Positions 1 to 11,731 of a stretch of DNA of 64,000 bases are shown here, piece by piece. The stretch spans positions 22,863,501 to 22,927,500 of the forward strand of contig CM051460.1 of the NCBI GenBank assembly GCA_028095005.1, in the 5' to 3' direction. Source of the DNA: Rhynchospora pubera. Its lineage: Eukaryota > Streptophyta > Magnoliopsida > Poales > Cyperaceae. Each line of letters begins with the position of its first letter. Position 1 is the first letter of the stretch. A model generated the notes under the pieces. That model did not search any database and was not told the origin of the DNA. It saw only the letters and a program-made list of their open reading frames with translations. The translations under genes were made by a program, and so were the position numbers.

Positions 1-700
1 AAATTACAATTTCCCAACTCTGGGAGGCCGTATCAGTGTTTTAAATATGTGCTTGTGTCAAACACGCCGTGTCCTCATGATGTGTCATGTCATGTCGTGT
101 TGTATTAGAATATTTTGCATGTTGTGTTGTGCTGTATCTAAATTCTAATAGATAGACATGAAACATCTAAAGATACGACATGTCTCGCGTCTCTTGTTGT
201 ATTGTGCCGTATCTAAATTCTAATAGATAGACATAAAACATCTAAGAATATGATATGTCTCGTGTCTCTTGTTGTGTTGTGTCATGTTTGAATCCTTAAG
301 GACACAACACTCCTAATAAATAGACACGACATGTCTAAGGACATAAAACATCTCATGTCTCGTGATGTACCATGTCTTTTTAGACATGCCGTACTGGATC
401 GTGTTCGAACGCGTTTGAATTTCATAAATCATAGTTATATACTTATGTTTTATATATGGATGAATTGGACAATCATAAAAATTATCATTTTTAATTTTCA
501 TTATAAACTTGTTGTGTCTCTTGGACCGTGTAGTGTCTTGTGCCATGCTTCATGCCATGTGAAGTCGTTTGTGAACAATTCACATGTCGTGTCGTGTTAT
601 GTCTATGCTATTAAAATTGGACACAATATGTCTAAGCACGATACATCTAAGTTCTTATGTCGTGTCGTGTTGTGTTCAGAGATGCTCTATTCTTTTAGAA
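1..700. repeat. Degenerate tandem repeat region, about 75-bp units
   Basis: The clearest copies start near 138 and 213 with CTAAATTCTAATAGATAGAC and contain GACATGTCTCGTGTCTCTTG; a third, decayed copy follows near 288-370. The surrounding sequence is full of TGTCGTGT, GACATG and CATCTAAG words. ORFs across it have no recognisable family and are biased by the repeat. A similar CGTGTCATGTCGTG word string recurs near 48260-48430. Confidence 0.6.
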
Positions 701-1612
701 CACTACGGCACAGTGGGGACATTTCTTTTGCAGGACATGGAGATCTCAAGCAGCCCCTTCCTTTTTTTCTCTTCGAAATCGTTATCAAGGGCAGTTTGGA
801 TAGATCTTTTCCCGTGTGGGGTACTCAAAATCGTACCCCGTGAGTCCCCATCCAGTTATTGTGAGCCCATTTTTGTGACAACTTGAGATTGCTACCTCCC
901 GTTCATTATTGTAAAACGGACAAAAAATGGGTTGCATCAACTCGTTTTAAAGCATGGAGGAATTACATCTAACGATCTTGTGTGGCATACATGTGTTTGG
1001 CAATTGGAAGAATATTGTGTAAAATTTTCTGCAACTCTTCTTCTTCCGTTTTCTTTTTAGATAGATAGAGTCAAACTTCTTAGTTATTGTTTTTAGAAAT
1101 TAAATATTCATAGAAATTTTCCGGTCTGATTTTAAATTCATGACCTGTATACTTAAAATTCGTTTTTTTTTTGTCACTAGATCAATTGTGTGGCCTTGAT
1201 GACCGGTGACAAGTAGGGTTAGGTTTCTCTTAGGTCAAATAGCTACGCCAGATAAAACTTAATAATTGAATTTGTTTAGTAGACACCAATAAATTAAGAC
1301 ACATGCTATATAGTTTTTACAAGAATACAATGAAGTACAAGTTCACGTAATATTTGGTACATGCTCAAGTTAAAAGTACACGGTCATTGTTGGGGTTAGC
1401 CTCGTTTTACCTTGAGGTAGCTATTTTAATAGATGAGAAAGCACTTGATAATAGATTTAATTTAATACTTATAGACAAATTTGATAACAAATTATACTTG
1501 ATTATTTAATATATAATATCTACAAATAAAGATCAAACTTCCACCTCTAGTGAAAGTCGCATGTTCGAAACCCGACTGGAGGGTCCTTTGTAACATTTAA
1601 TTTTGAAATAAA
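701..1612. other. Intergenic, no gene seen
   Basis: AT-rich sequence without a recognisable coding region, inverted repeat or terminal motif. A tRNA B-box-like string (GTTCGAAACCC near 1563) is isolated and not enough to call a SINE. Confidence 0.5.
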
Positions 1613-2460
1613 CTAGATGAGGGGTAGGCGGCTTTGCCGCCATTTTATAAATTTTGATGGCTAAATCTATCAATATATAAAGAAATATATGTTTCCAATA
1701 TATGTATTTTATATTTACTTTATATATAAAAAACTATCTTAGATGATTGGTACAATTATTTTTAATATATTTAATCAAAAAATATTTTTAATTAAAAGCC
1801 AATGCAATCATGGCTTTTAATTAAGAAGGGTAAACTTCTAGAATATATTCAGATTGATCGATCAACGAAAATTGGAGGACTCAGATTTGCATGTCGTATG
1901 AGGGGATAAATTTTTTTTTCCTATAGGCTAAATCTATCAATATATAAAGAAATATATGTTTCCAATATATGTATTTTATATTTACTTTATTTATAAAAAA
2001 CTATCTTAGATGATTGGTACAATTATTTTTAATATATTTAATCAAAAAATATTTTTAATTAAAAGCCAATGCAATCATGGCTTTTAATTAAGAAGGGTAA
2101 ACTTCTAGAATATATTCAGATTGATCGATCAACGAAAATTGGAGGGCTCAGATTGCATGTCGTATGAGGGGATAATTTTTTTTTCCTATAGGCTAAATCT
2201 ATCAATATATAAAGAAATATATGTTTCCAATATATGTATTTTATATTTACTTTATATATAAAAAACTATCTTAGATGATTGGTACGATTATTTTTAATAT
2301 ATTTAATCAAAAAATATTTTTAATTAAAAGCCAATGCAATCATGACTTTTAATTAAGAAGGATAAACTTCTAGAATATATTCAGATTGATTGATCAACGA
2401 AAATTGGAGGGCTCAGATTGCATGTCGTATGAGGGGATAAAATTTTTTTTCCTATAGGTT
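1613..2460 (-). mobile_element. Helitron-like element, 3' end at 1613
   Basis: Read on the minus strand, the GC hairpin GGCGGC-AAA-GCCGCC (plus 1627-1641) is followed after 10 nt by CTAG (1613-1616) and then T. This is the classical Helitron 3' end: a short hairpin 10-12 nt before CTRR, with insertion before T. There are no terminal inverted repeats or target duplication, as expected for Helitrons. The 5' end (TC on the minus strand) is not resolved; 2460 is only the end of the tandem units. No Rep/helicase coding is visible, so the element is non-autonomous. A second copy of this terminus lies at 63829. Confidence 0.6.
1661..2457. repeat. Three tandem copies of a 265-267-bp unit
   Basis: Units begin with CTAAATCTATCAATATATAA at 1661, 1928 and 2193 and end with a T/A tract and CCTATAGG. 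The copies differ by only a few bases (for example ATGGCTTTTAATT versus ATGACTTTTAATT in the third). They lie directly inside the Helitron-like 3' end. Confidence 0.9.
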
Positions 2461-2871
2461 AGACATGAACTACCTTAGACTTCCAAATATATCTACTTTA
2501 GATTTCCAAATATATTTAACTTTTAAACTATTTTTAATTTATATAAATAACAGTGTAAAAAAAATTAACTCTATTTTTGACCGATATTTCAAGTTTAAAT
2601 ATCGGCCACGGTTTTTAATATATATCTTAGATTAGATTGGAGGACTTGATCCTCGTTTTATCTTCATAAAAAAAGTCAAACTTAAAATTTAATATTATAG
2701 ATCTGTTATGAGAATTATTTTTGATCTAGCTAGCGGTTAAAATAACACATTTTAAATAAATAGCTAAAGTAAGAAGACTTGACTCTCTAATCTTTATTGC
2801 AAAATATTGTCAAATGCGAGCAAATTCAAGTTTTGTGAATTATCGAAGTAAAAGTACTTTAGGCCAAACCT
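2461..2871. other. Intergenic, AT-rich
   Basis: No coding region or bounded repeat was recognised. Confidence 0.5.
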
Positions 2872-2880
2872 TTCAAAATA

Positions 2881-3546
2881 GGAATAATTAAATTTATGAC
2901 ATTGTGAAATTTAGCTAATTAAGGATATGCCATTGTTATATTGCAAATTAGATTTATGCCGTCATCAAATTATGTCAATTAGAAATATGCCATTATCTCA
3001 TTCCAAAAATACCATCCTGATTTCTCTCAATATTTTTCAAAAATCCCAAATTGCCCTTATTAATAAACCCCAAGTCAAAATAACGTAGGAATGATTAGAG
3101 TAATTCTAATAAACCCCAAATAGCCCTTGTTAAGAAAATATTTCCGCTTATCATATATTCATATAAACTGGAACATAAAGTTTATAGATCCATGTACGTA
3201 TATGTTCTGATTTTAAATATGTACGTATATGTGGTGAACTTATGTTTCTTTCTTTAGTTTTTTTTCCCTTTTTGACTAATGAGGGTATTTTAGGGAATTT
3301 GAAAAATAATGACAGATTAATGAGTGGCATATTTATAATTTACAATGATTTTGAAGAAGTTAATGACATAAAACTAATTTTGAAAATTTATAGTGGCATA
3401 TTTAAAAGGGTAAAATTGGAAAATTAATTTTTCAGTGGCAAAAACCTAATTTTTACTTTTTTATAGTGGCATAAAACTAATTTGTCATTTAGTGATGACA
3501 TTTTACTAATTTTAAATTTTCACAGTGGCATAAATTTAATTAACCC
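2881..3546. mobile_element. Mutator-like MITE with 9-bp target duplication
   Basis: The 9-bp duplication TTCAAAATA flanks both sides (2872-2880 and 3547-3555). The left end reads GGAATAATTAAATTTATGAC and the reverse complement of the right end GGGTTAATTAAATTTATGCC, and the similarity continues for about 35 bp. The inside carries several degenerate 'ATGCCATTNT' / 'AGTGGCATA' words in inverted arrangement. There is no transposase; the 61-codon ORF inside is not a gene. A 9-bp duplication and long A/T-rich inverted ends are typical of non-autonomous MULEs. Confidence 0.8.
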
Positions 3547-3555
3547 TTCAAAATA

Positions 3556-4585
3556 AGCCTTAATTGCTATAAAAAAAAGGAAAAAAAAAGAAAAAGAAAA
3601 ATTTTTGATACATATTTTACTATATATTAATCAAACAATTTGAACTTAATAGTTTAAATGAACAACATTTGTAGTATTTTCATGTAATATCTAATCTATA
3701 TAAATTTAAATTGAGCAACTACCATATAATCAATTGAAAATACAATAAATTTAAATTAAAAATATTATTTCAGTGATCTCCATAAATGATTCTTGTTGGT
3801 TTACGATTTTGATTTTTGTCATTATTACACCTAAATGAATTATTGGAAATTAAAATACCACGAGCTGAAATTACTAAAGCCAAGGGCCTACGGGCATTCA
3901 TCAAAATAAAAAGTATAGATTTCCCAAATCAGGAGCGAGAGAGTTCTGTTGATTAACGCTTCTCCTTTTCTTTAATTTGTTTCTTTCCTTTTTAACAGAA
4001 ATTTCCCATACATATGAAGAACATATCTCTCAGCTATCCTAAATGGACTTTTGCGAGAAAAAGGAGCACCGAATGCACTGCATGAATCTCATGAATAACA
4101 AGCATTTTCAATTTGTTTCCAAACATCTTTTAGTATACTTGCACGACATGATTCTATCGCTCTCTCTCATCAATTTGCCATACAATCCTTTGGAAGTGCT
4201 CAATTTCGTTTTCCGTATCATAATTAATTAAGCGTGTGCTGTTATTTCTTAATTCATCAAGTAATCTATGTAATAATAAGTCATAAATAGCACAATCCTT
4301 ACCAGCGGAGCCCACGTAATTGAATCAGTATGACTGTATGAGAGGAATCAAGAGTGCGAGGATTGGATCCATGACCACAAATTTTCAAATATTCATTAAA
4401 GAGAACCTCGGACACCACGACACGATGACTAAGCATTTTCTGATCTTTTCTAATGAATTTGTAGATTGTTGCTTCGTGACTGCTGGACTGTAAATTGGTT
4501 ACATGATTAATACCATGGCACATATATATCTCCAGATTGCTTTTGCACGATGCTCTTGATATACATAATCTTGAAGCAATATCTA
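3556..4585. other. Intergenic, no gene seen
   Basis: AT-rich. Short ORFs at 4043-4231 (+) and 4299-4523 (-) have no recognisable motif, introns or homology and are not called genes. Confidence 0.5.
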
Positions 4586-4770
4586 GGGATGAAAACAGAT
4601 CGGATAGGATTCAGATAATGGTCGAACTATGTCCGTATTCATACTTTTTTTTTTCAGATAAGAATATATTATCATACAGATACGGGTCAGATGTTAATTG
4701 TGTATACGAATTAAAATTAGGTATTCTTGAATACAGATACGAATACAAATATATTTCAAATATTTAAACA
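4586..4770 (+). mobile_element. hAT (Ac/Ds-like) terminal fragment
   Basis: The sequence TAGGGATGAAAAC at 4586 matches the terminal consensus of plant Ac/Ds-type hAT elements (C/TAGGGATGAAAA). It is followed by degenerate GATACGGATACGAATAC-type words typical of their subterminal regions. No matching opposite terminus (TTTTCATCCCTA) or 8-bp target duplication was found downstream, so this is probably a truncated copy. The end coordinate is approximate. Confidence 0.45.
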
Positions 4771-4879
4771 TAATATCTATTAATTAAGAGAAATTAATTT
4801 TATATTGTCATCATATAATGATATTAGTCTAACCAAAATGTTATTATAAGCCAACCTATCTAACAAAACGTACCTCAAG

Positions 4880-5514
4880 TAGGTAATGTGGTTGTTCCAA
4901 ATATAGTGCCAAATGAGGTTGCACCAAATGAGGTTGCACCGAATGAGATTATAGCTGAACCCATTCCACAAGTCGTTGCGGAAGAAGCAGTTCAAGAGCA
5001 AGCTCCCTCAAATGAAAACTCAAACATATCGCGAGTCGATAATATTGAGGACGCACCTACACTTGAAGTTCAAGAACAAAGTCCGTAAACCGTTGTGGAG
5101 CAAGTTCAAGAAACTCAAGCATCTACCCTACGAAGATCGGCAAGGCCAAGTCGTCCACCTATAAGATATTTAGGTTTGCACGACGTTCTCGTCATGGAGA
5201 ACGATGAGCCTTTGACCATTGATGACATGAAAAGAAAACCTGACTGCAAGGAATGGCTTAAGGCCATGGAATCCGAAATGCAATTCATGTATGACAACAA
5301 GGTATGGACCTTGGTTGATCTTCCCAACGGAGTAAAACCCGTAGAGAACAAATGGATCTTTAAAAGAAAGGTTGACATGGATGGAAACTTGACCATTTAC
5401 AAAGCACGACTCGTAGCGAAAGGTTACATACAAGTTCATGGTATTGATTATGAAGAAACCTTTTCGCCCGTCGTCATGTTCAAGTCAATTCGGATCATGT
5501 TAGTAATTGCCGCA
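4880..5514 (+). pseudogene. Copia pol fragment (start of reverse transcriptase), truncated
   Basis: The plus-strand reading carries the variable integrase/RT linker (RRSARPSRPPIRY), then KEWLKAMESEM, VWTLVDLP, KWIFKRKVD, YKARLVAKGY and ETFSPVV. These are the conserved opening of the Ty1/Copia RVT_2 domain. It stops abruptly after SIRIMLVIAA at 5514, before the catalytic region, and an in-frame TAA lies at 5086-5088 in the linker. No LTR, gag or integrase flanks it. The wording is closest in style to Angela-lineage Copia, the lineage suggested for the solo LTRs at the right of this window. It is a dead fragment. Confidence 0.85.
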
Positions 5515-6655
5515 TAGTATACCTCTTGCTCCCTCATCTTCTGCCTCCTCTTCTCCCTCCCCTTTTCCCTCTCTAACCTCCGCCTTCTACCCCCGCCGCC
5601 CTCCTCTTCCTCCATATTTTTCTTTCGGTTCCCCACCTCCTATGCCCGACTACCCACCCCTAGACCCTAAACCCGAAACCTAAATCGAAATTATAAACCC
5701 TAAATCCCATGACAACGGATTAAGGATCTAAAGAGGTTGCATATCTCAGTTACAGATCAGTGTGGAAGGTTGAGACTCATTGGGTTTACACCTTTTTTCT
5801 TTTTTCAGTTTTCTTTCTCAATTTCTGGTATGACAATGGAAACTGACATTACCGTGGTTTATTGTTACATAATTTTTTTCTGGTTTTGTGATAAATTTCA
5901 TTTTTCTTTTGGGAATACAAGGTCTGGTTTTAATTGGTCCTAATTTTTTCATCTACATACGAATGCAAAATTTCTCTACTGTGTTCAAAATTGATTTAAA
6001 TTTAAAAATGAAACAATAGGAGTTGGTTCATTTTTAAACCAGTATGTGTTTCTCTAGAGAAATTAGGTCTTGGTATAGTTTAGTCTACTTGATGATAAAG
6101 GCAAAACATCTAAGAATATGTTTTTATGTGACTTTTCTGAAAAAAGGAGATATAAAAGGGTTCGATGAGTTCATGAACCGGTTTTTATGTGATTTCTGCT
6201 ACTTACTATAAATAGCTAGCATAAATACAAGAGGCTTGCATTCTTACTAGCTGTGTTTTAAGTTTTGTAGGAATACAAGAGGCTTGCATTCTTACCAGCT
6301 GTGTTTTATGTGCTGCTTTTAGTCGAGGTTTGATCTTCTCTCGCAATCTTTTTTTTTTTTTTTGAAGTGCTAGTGTTATGTACTTATCTATGCAGCACAT
6401 GGTAAAAGAGATTGATGTATGACTGAATGTAGGCATTTTCTGTTCTTTTCTAAAGTGTTTCTAGTGCCCTTTGGATTCTAAGCATTGAATACAGTAGGTT
6501 AATTGATGATAATTTTTTATGATAGAATCATATACATAGTATTAGGTCATGAGATAGTACTGTTTTTTATGGCCTAACTGTCTTGATTCATGACATAAGG
6601 ATATTGTTCCCATTTCATTTTTCTACTGTCATTGTTAAACTTAATTTGTAAGTTA
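5515..6655. other. Pyrimidine-rich leader-like sequence, then AT-rich sequence
   Basis: 5520-5700 is CT-rich (CCTCTTCTCCCTCC) and followed by ACCCTAAACCC / AAACCCTAAATCCC words, as in many plant 5' leaders. No open coding exon could be joined to it. It may be the upstream part of the OPT fragment that follows, but this is inference only. Confidence 0.35.
6224..6319. repeat. 48-bp tandem duplication
   Basis: AATACAAGAGGCTTGCATTC followed by TTACTAGCTGTGTTTTA at 6224 is repeated at 6272 with one change (TTACCAGC). Confidence 0.85.
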
Positions 6656-7003
6656 AGGTGTACCAGATCTGCCGTGATTGATTTCACGTTGATGAAGAAA
6701 TATGATGACATACCAGCATGGTGGTTTCACGTTCTACTGGCATCAAGCCTAATTGTGTCCTTGATTCTATGCACAGTTCTGAAAAATCAGGTGCAGCTTC
6801 CATGGTGGGCTCTCCTCTTCACATGTGCGATGGCCTTTGTGTTCACCCTTCCTATTAGCATCATTACAGCAACAACAAATCAGGTACATTGTTTACATAT
6901 GTGTCTATGAAAGTTTACCTTTTCAAAAGAAAAATTCTGAGTATTTTCATTAATAATTGAAATGGGAAAAAAAAAGACACCCGGATTAAATGTGATAAGA
7001 GAA
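6656..7003 (+). pseudogene. Oligopeptide transporter (OPT) gene fragment
   Basis: One exon (about 6656-6883) encodes FTLMKKYDDIPAWWFHVLL, then VQLPWWALLFTCAMAFVFTL and PISIITATTNQ, matching the conserved central region of plant OPT-family peptide/metal transporters (family motif 'LMKKY..IP.WWF' and 'FTLPI..I.ATTNQ'). A 93-nt intron (GT at 6884, AG at 6975-6976) follows. The next exon starts TPGLNVI, which continues the family's NQTPGLNIITE motif. Homology then stops, so only about 85 residues of a transporter of roughly 700 are present. Retention of the intron shows DNA-level capture, not a retrocopy. The 3' 204 bp are repeated inverted at 8114-8316. Confidence 0.75.
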
Positions 7004-8113
7004 AAGGATATTTATTACTGGAAGTCAAATACTCGCTTAATCCAAATGCCAAAACAATCTGATATCCTGACACAAAAGGATATTATTACTTCAATAAATA
7101 TAAATATTGTCTTCCAAATAAACAAAAAGAAGAAAACACAATTTTTCTTTGTACTGCTACAAAATCTGAAAAGCTAAAAAATTTTCCTTCTGTGCGACAT
7201 TGTTTAAGGAAGTAAGGATCTTCTTTTCTAATTATATTCTTAAAATATGGAGCATTTGAGCTTTTTATAAGGGTAGCAACCATACTTTTCCAGTTTCATT
7301 GATAAACAAAAATACAAATTACAGTACCTGAAAAGATTAAAACACCCAAAAGCCCACAATATCTTGGGTGAATTTGAATAAAGGAGGTTAGAATAGAAAC
7401 AGCTACGAGTGTGAAAAAAAGTTCCAGTGGACTCCATACTCCCCCACATGTACCTGCAGCCGTCATCAGAAATATAAAACTGATTATTTCTTAATTTTCG
7501 TACTGTACCAGTATGGTCCTATATCAGTATTTAAACCTAACAAGTACTGGTTCTTTTGTGATGAAAAAGTGGGCCAAATGAACCAGAAAAAGAACATCAC
7601 ACTTTTACTAAGCACTAATTAAAAAGCTGTCAGTTGTTATCTTGTTAAATTGTACAGCAGTACAACTAAATTCTTGTTAAGGTCTTGTATAGAAAGCAAC
7701 TCATACCAGATGGAAAATGACAAATTTCCATCTGCAACACTCCATCAGCATGATGGGAAAGAAATAAGAATTTAAACAAAAAAGACAGCAAAAACATGGG
7801 GTCAATGTGCTGCCAGCTTTTGCGTTGGTTATATCAAACAAGACAAACAAGAAAAAATTCAGACAAAATGTGTTAAAGAGGCGATATTATAATTTAAACA
7901 CTCAATAAAAGAACTTATAACAGTACCACATGTTTAGGTATCCAAAGCTGTAAATAAAATAAAATTTGACTAAAAAGGGTATGGTGAGGTCCTAAATAGG
8001 TACTCATGTACAGTGGATAATAAAGGTTAGACCCATCACATACTCATGTAGCCATACACCTTGAAGCATACATTTGCAATTGGCTTTCCAGGCATTATCA
8101 GACCCATCACATA
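7004..8113. other. Spacer between the OPT inverted repeat arms
   Basis: About 1.1 kb without recognisable coding sequence. It contains a short direct repeat AGACCCATCACATA near 8030 and 8100. If the region is transcribed through, it would be the loop of a hairpin RNA. Confidence 0.6.
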
Positions 8114-8316
8114 TTCTTTTATCACATTTAATCCGGGTGTCTTTTTTTTCCCATTTCAATTATTAATGAAAATAGTCAGAATTTTTCTTTTGAAAAGGTA
8201 AACTTTCATAGACGCATATGTAAACAAAGTACCTGATTTGTTGTTGCTATAATGATGCTAATAGGAAGGGTGAACACAAAGGCCATGGCACATGCAAAGA
8301 GGAGAGCCCACTATGG
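8114..8316 (-). repeat. Inverted copy of OPT fragment
   Basis: The reverse complement matches 6800-7003 with a handful of substitutions and a 1-bp length difference. It includes the exon end (TTCACCCTTCCTATTAGCAT), the whole 93-nt intron and the start of the next exon (GACACCCGGATTAAATGTGA). The OPT coding homology and the repeat arm stop at the same place. The arm ends 44 bp before the first exon of the outer CACTA gene. Confidence 0.9.
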
Positions 8317-10229
8317 GTTAGGATTGGCCGGACTACTAATTTTGTTTTGAATTGACAGTCATGTCGAATCCGAACAAAGACACCATTGGAATGGGAAAAA
8401 GATCAAGGGCGAAATGCAATTATGTATTAAGGAAGCTAAGCAATCAGGTGGTGTTGGAGATCAAATTCCAAGAAAATGGTACGCCTACCGGTGAAGAGGC
8501 AGCTCATTTCTCGAGTTTTTGTGCAACGACAGTAAAAGATATGATTGCATGCAGTTACTAATATGAATATAAATGTGAATGGCATTAATGTGATTGTGAA
8601 TATGAATTTGCTTATCACATTAATATGTTTTAATTCAGCTATCCTTCATAGGACAAAGTGCCAGACGAGCTTAGAGAGCGATTGTGGCTGAAGATTAGAA
8701 CAGCCTGGGGTCTCATGGATGACTTTCCTCACAAGAAAAAAATTCTTACAAACTGTGCGAAGAATTGGAGGGATTGGAAGCATACTCTGGTGAGAGATTA
8801 TGTTATCTATATACTGTTAATTATAATTGGTTGATTAAGTTCGAGGATTTATAATTATAATCTGTCTTATTTCTAATTGTAGAACAAAGAGTTCAGGGAG
8901 AATCCCAATAATCCGAAGAAGCCATGGGATGAATTTAACATCACAAAGGAAGAGTGGGCGGATTTCGTGTGCCAGAAAGAAACCCTGGAGTTTGCGGTAT
9001 CAAAACAAAATATCATATAGAATTGTTTGGTATCTATATTTTAACTTTTTTTCATGTATTGACAAGTCCTTTGAATTTACTATTAGATAGCGAGTAAGAA
9101 AGGGCGTGAAAATGCTTTAAAGGTCGACCAGCCCCATAAACTCGGTTCAGGTGGTTACAAAACTGCCGAGATGAAGTGGAAGGAAGACGAGGTGGTCCAT
9201 GGTGAGACGGCGGCCATTAAGTTTTCAGACGACAACAGGACATATCGCTTTATTAGGGCAAGGGCCACAAAAGATCCACAAACCGGTGCTCTCGTAGTTA
9301 CAAATCCTAAGACACATGCACTTCTCGAAAGAGCTGTATGTATGCCAACTCAAACTCAATTTAAATCCAAATTTGCACAAGGCAACTAACCAATCAGTGT
9401 ATAGTCTTCTCATTTATTATCATCTCTCTCTTTCTTTGAAAAACATGCAACTACATTGTATGGTACTATGGTTTTCCAACTATATATATTTCATCTTTGC
9501 TTTCTGACCACAAACTTTTTCAAAAAGAAATTTATAATTTTCTCATCTTTAAAACCAACCAATACTTTTTTTCAACCAACTACTAAGTAGGCACAACAGC
9601 ACAAGCTAGAAGGAATAAAAGGAGTGCTTAGATTTTCTATAGTCTTTCATTTAATTACAAAGATAACACTTTATAATTAAGCCTGACATGAATGTCTTTC
9701 GTGACAGGTTACTCTCTCTAAAAAGGGTGACTTTGTAGCGGTCCGTCAAAATGACATATTGACAGCTGCGATTGGGACAAAAGAGCATGGGGGACGGCTG
9801 AGAGGATACTCCTCGTATACCGGTGTGAAGGGAGTGTACGGCCGGGGTACGAGAAAATCCAGCAGATATAGCCAAGCGGATTTAGATGCAGCTTTGCAAA
9901 AGCAAAGGGATGAGATGGAGGATGAGTCGAGGGCCAAAATGAAGGCTGCTTTGGAACAGCAAAAAGAGGAGATGGAGCAAAGGTTCTCCATGATATCACA
10001 AAACCACACAGGGTCTCAAAATGATCTCGACCCCATAATAAAACATGCCGCTGCCTTTTTATCAACACAAGGAAGGGCAAATACAGTGCCTTCACAACCA
10101 TACCCGATTCCTGAAATTCAGGTTCTTCACAACCTTCAAGTGTTTAATGTTTTGACGTAGAGAGAAAAGTATCGATCTTTAAATAGATTTGAGAATCACA
10201 ATTTTAGAAATGTATAAATTGGAATTTAT

Positions 10230-10556
10230 TTGCTGGTTTGGTTGAAGGGGAAAGTGAAAGGTCTGAAATCTGGAGGAGGCACCTCCGTAAATTTGATGTC
10301 TTTTTTGTTTGTTTTAACCCACCTGGCTGTTTTTTTTTTCCATTAGGTTTTTTGCGTTTAATAGAAATTTAGGTACCTTTTTACTATTTTCATTTTTCTT
10401 TTTTTTCTGCTAGTGTTGGCTTAGGTAGTGGTACACTGCACGAAGCCAGGTCAGTAGGGGATGTTTCAATTTGATTGTTATTGATCTCTGATGTACCTTT
10501 TAAAATTGTTTTAATGAAAGCCCGTGGGCGTTTATAACCTTCAAAAAAAAAAGAAA
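10230..10556 (+). mobile_element. Probable LINE 3' end
   Basis: Inside an intron of the outer CACTA gene, a T-rich region with TTGTTATTGATCTCTGATG and AATGAAAGCCCGTGGGCG ends in A10GA7 (about 10540-10557). This is the layout of a 5'-truncated plant L1 3' untranslated region. No reverse transcriptase part and no clear target duplication were found, so boundaries are approximate. Confidence 0.4.
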
Positions 10557-11731
10557 AAAAGATCTGATATCTTAGTACACAAAGGTGCTTTAAAAATTTA
10601 TACAGCTCATAACTTTCAAGTGTAATTAAATTTTATGTTACTTATAATTATAGGAACCCATAGATGTCTTACTCTCTCTCTTTGACGAGAAAGGGCAACG
10701 TGTGGTGGTAGCACAAGGTAAGATGTATCCGCGAATGGGCTTTGATGTCGTCCATGGTGAACAGTTAGGGTCGAATGAGGTAAAGATTCAAATCGATTTT
10801 GTTTTGGATGATGGTCGACGAGCGATAGTACCTTTTCCACCTCCTAACCACGATAGTCAGCTCGATAATCTGATGGGATCATTCCTCAGGTGGCCGTCTT
10901 ATCTTGTGGATTATAATATGTTCAACTTGGTAAAATTATATATGCAACTTATGCTCCTTTCGCATGTTTATTATAATTAAATTTGGAGTAAATTATCTTT
11001 TGTGACTAATATTTCAACTGGCAGATAAGTGTACCCTCGAGACCGCCTCCAGTACCACCTCAAGTACCTGTTCGTCTACATCACATGTAAAATCTCCCAA
11101 GCAAAAGAAATCAAAGCAGCCACTGCTTTGTACTGAGGAGAAGTTGCAAGCGCTTGGTACCAATTCGAGGTGGTTCCACGATTATCTCATGATGTTAGGC
11201 CCTTTAGATAATAATTTTAAAATTCCAAACTATTTCGACTTGGCAGAGTTGCCTTTTTTGCAAATCGGGATTAAAGACATCAGCCATGTCTTCCAAAGAG
11301 AATGGCCCTTCATTCAAATCTTAAAGATTTGGGCCATGTAAGTATTTTTCTGAACTCACTATTTCTAAAAACAGTTACTTAAATGCTTATTAGTTGTTCT
11401 CTTAATTCCTCTTTGAACTTCTTAGCTTTTATGGTTTTACATTCTTTTATTTTAGCATTTTGCATTTCAGTTACAGGATTTTCAGGTATGTTTATCGTTT
11501 ATAAAGTAATTATTCTTAATTGAATTTAGATGGTGAAATTTAGACATACTTTTTAACTTAACTGGCCATGGATAGCTTATCTACTAATTTATTCCCTTTT
11601 TAGTTTGTAAATTCAGATACATCTCACAGTCCATTGCATTAAGGAAAAAAAATAAGGTAATAAACCTTGATTGGTATAAGGGCAGTTTAGACATTTAGAA
11701 AAAAGATATGTTGCTCCAAGGAAAATATCGC

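Noticed and set aside
1541..1600. SINE or tRNA-like sequence (CGCATGTTCGAAACCCGACTG)
   Set aside because: Only a B-box-like word; no A box at the right distance, no poly-A/T tail, no target duplication.
3242..3427. 61-codon ORF
   Set aside because: Lies entirely inside the Mutator-like MITE and consists of its repeated words.
8308..8316. CACTATGGG as a left CACTA terminus of the outer element
   Set aside because: It lies inside the inverted OPT copy, where the other copy reads CACCATGG; a single substitution created the word, and it does not match the right terminus CACTACGGCG.
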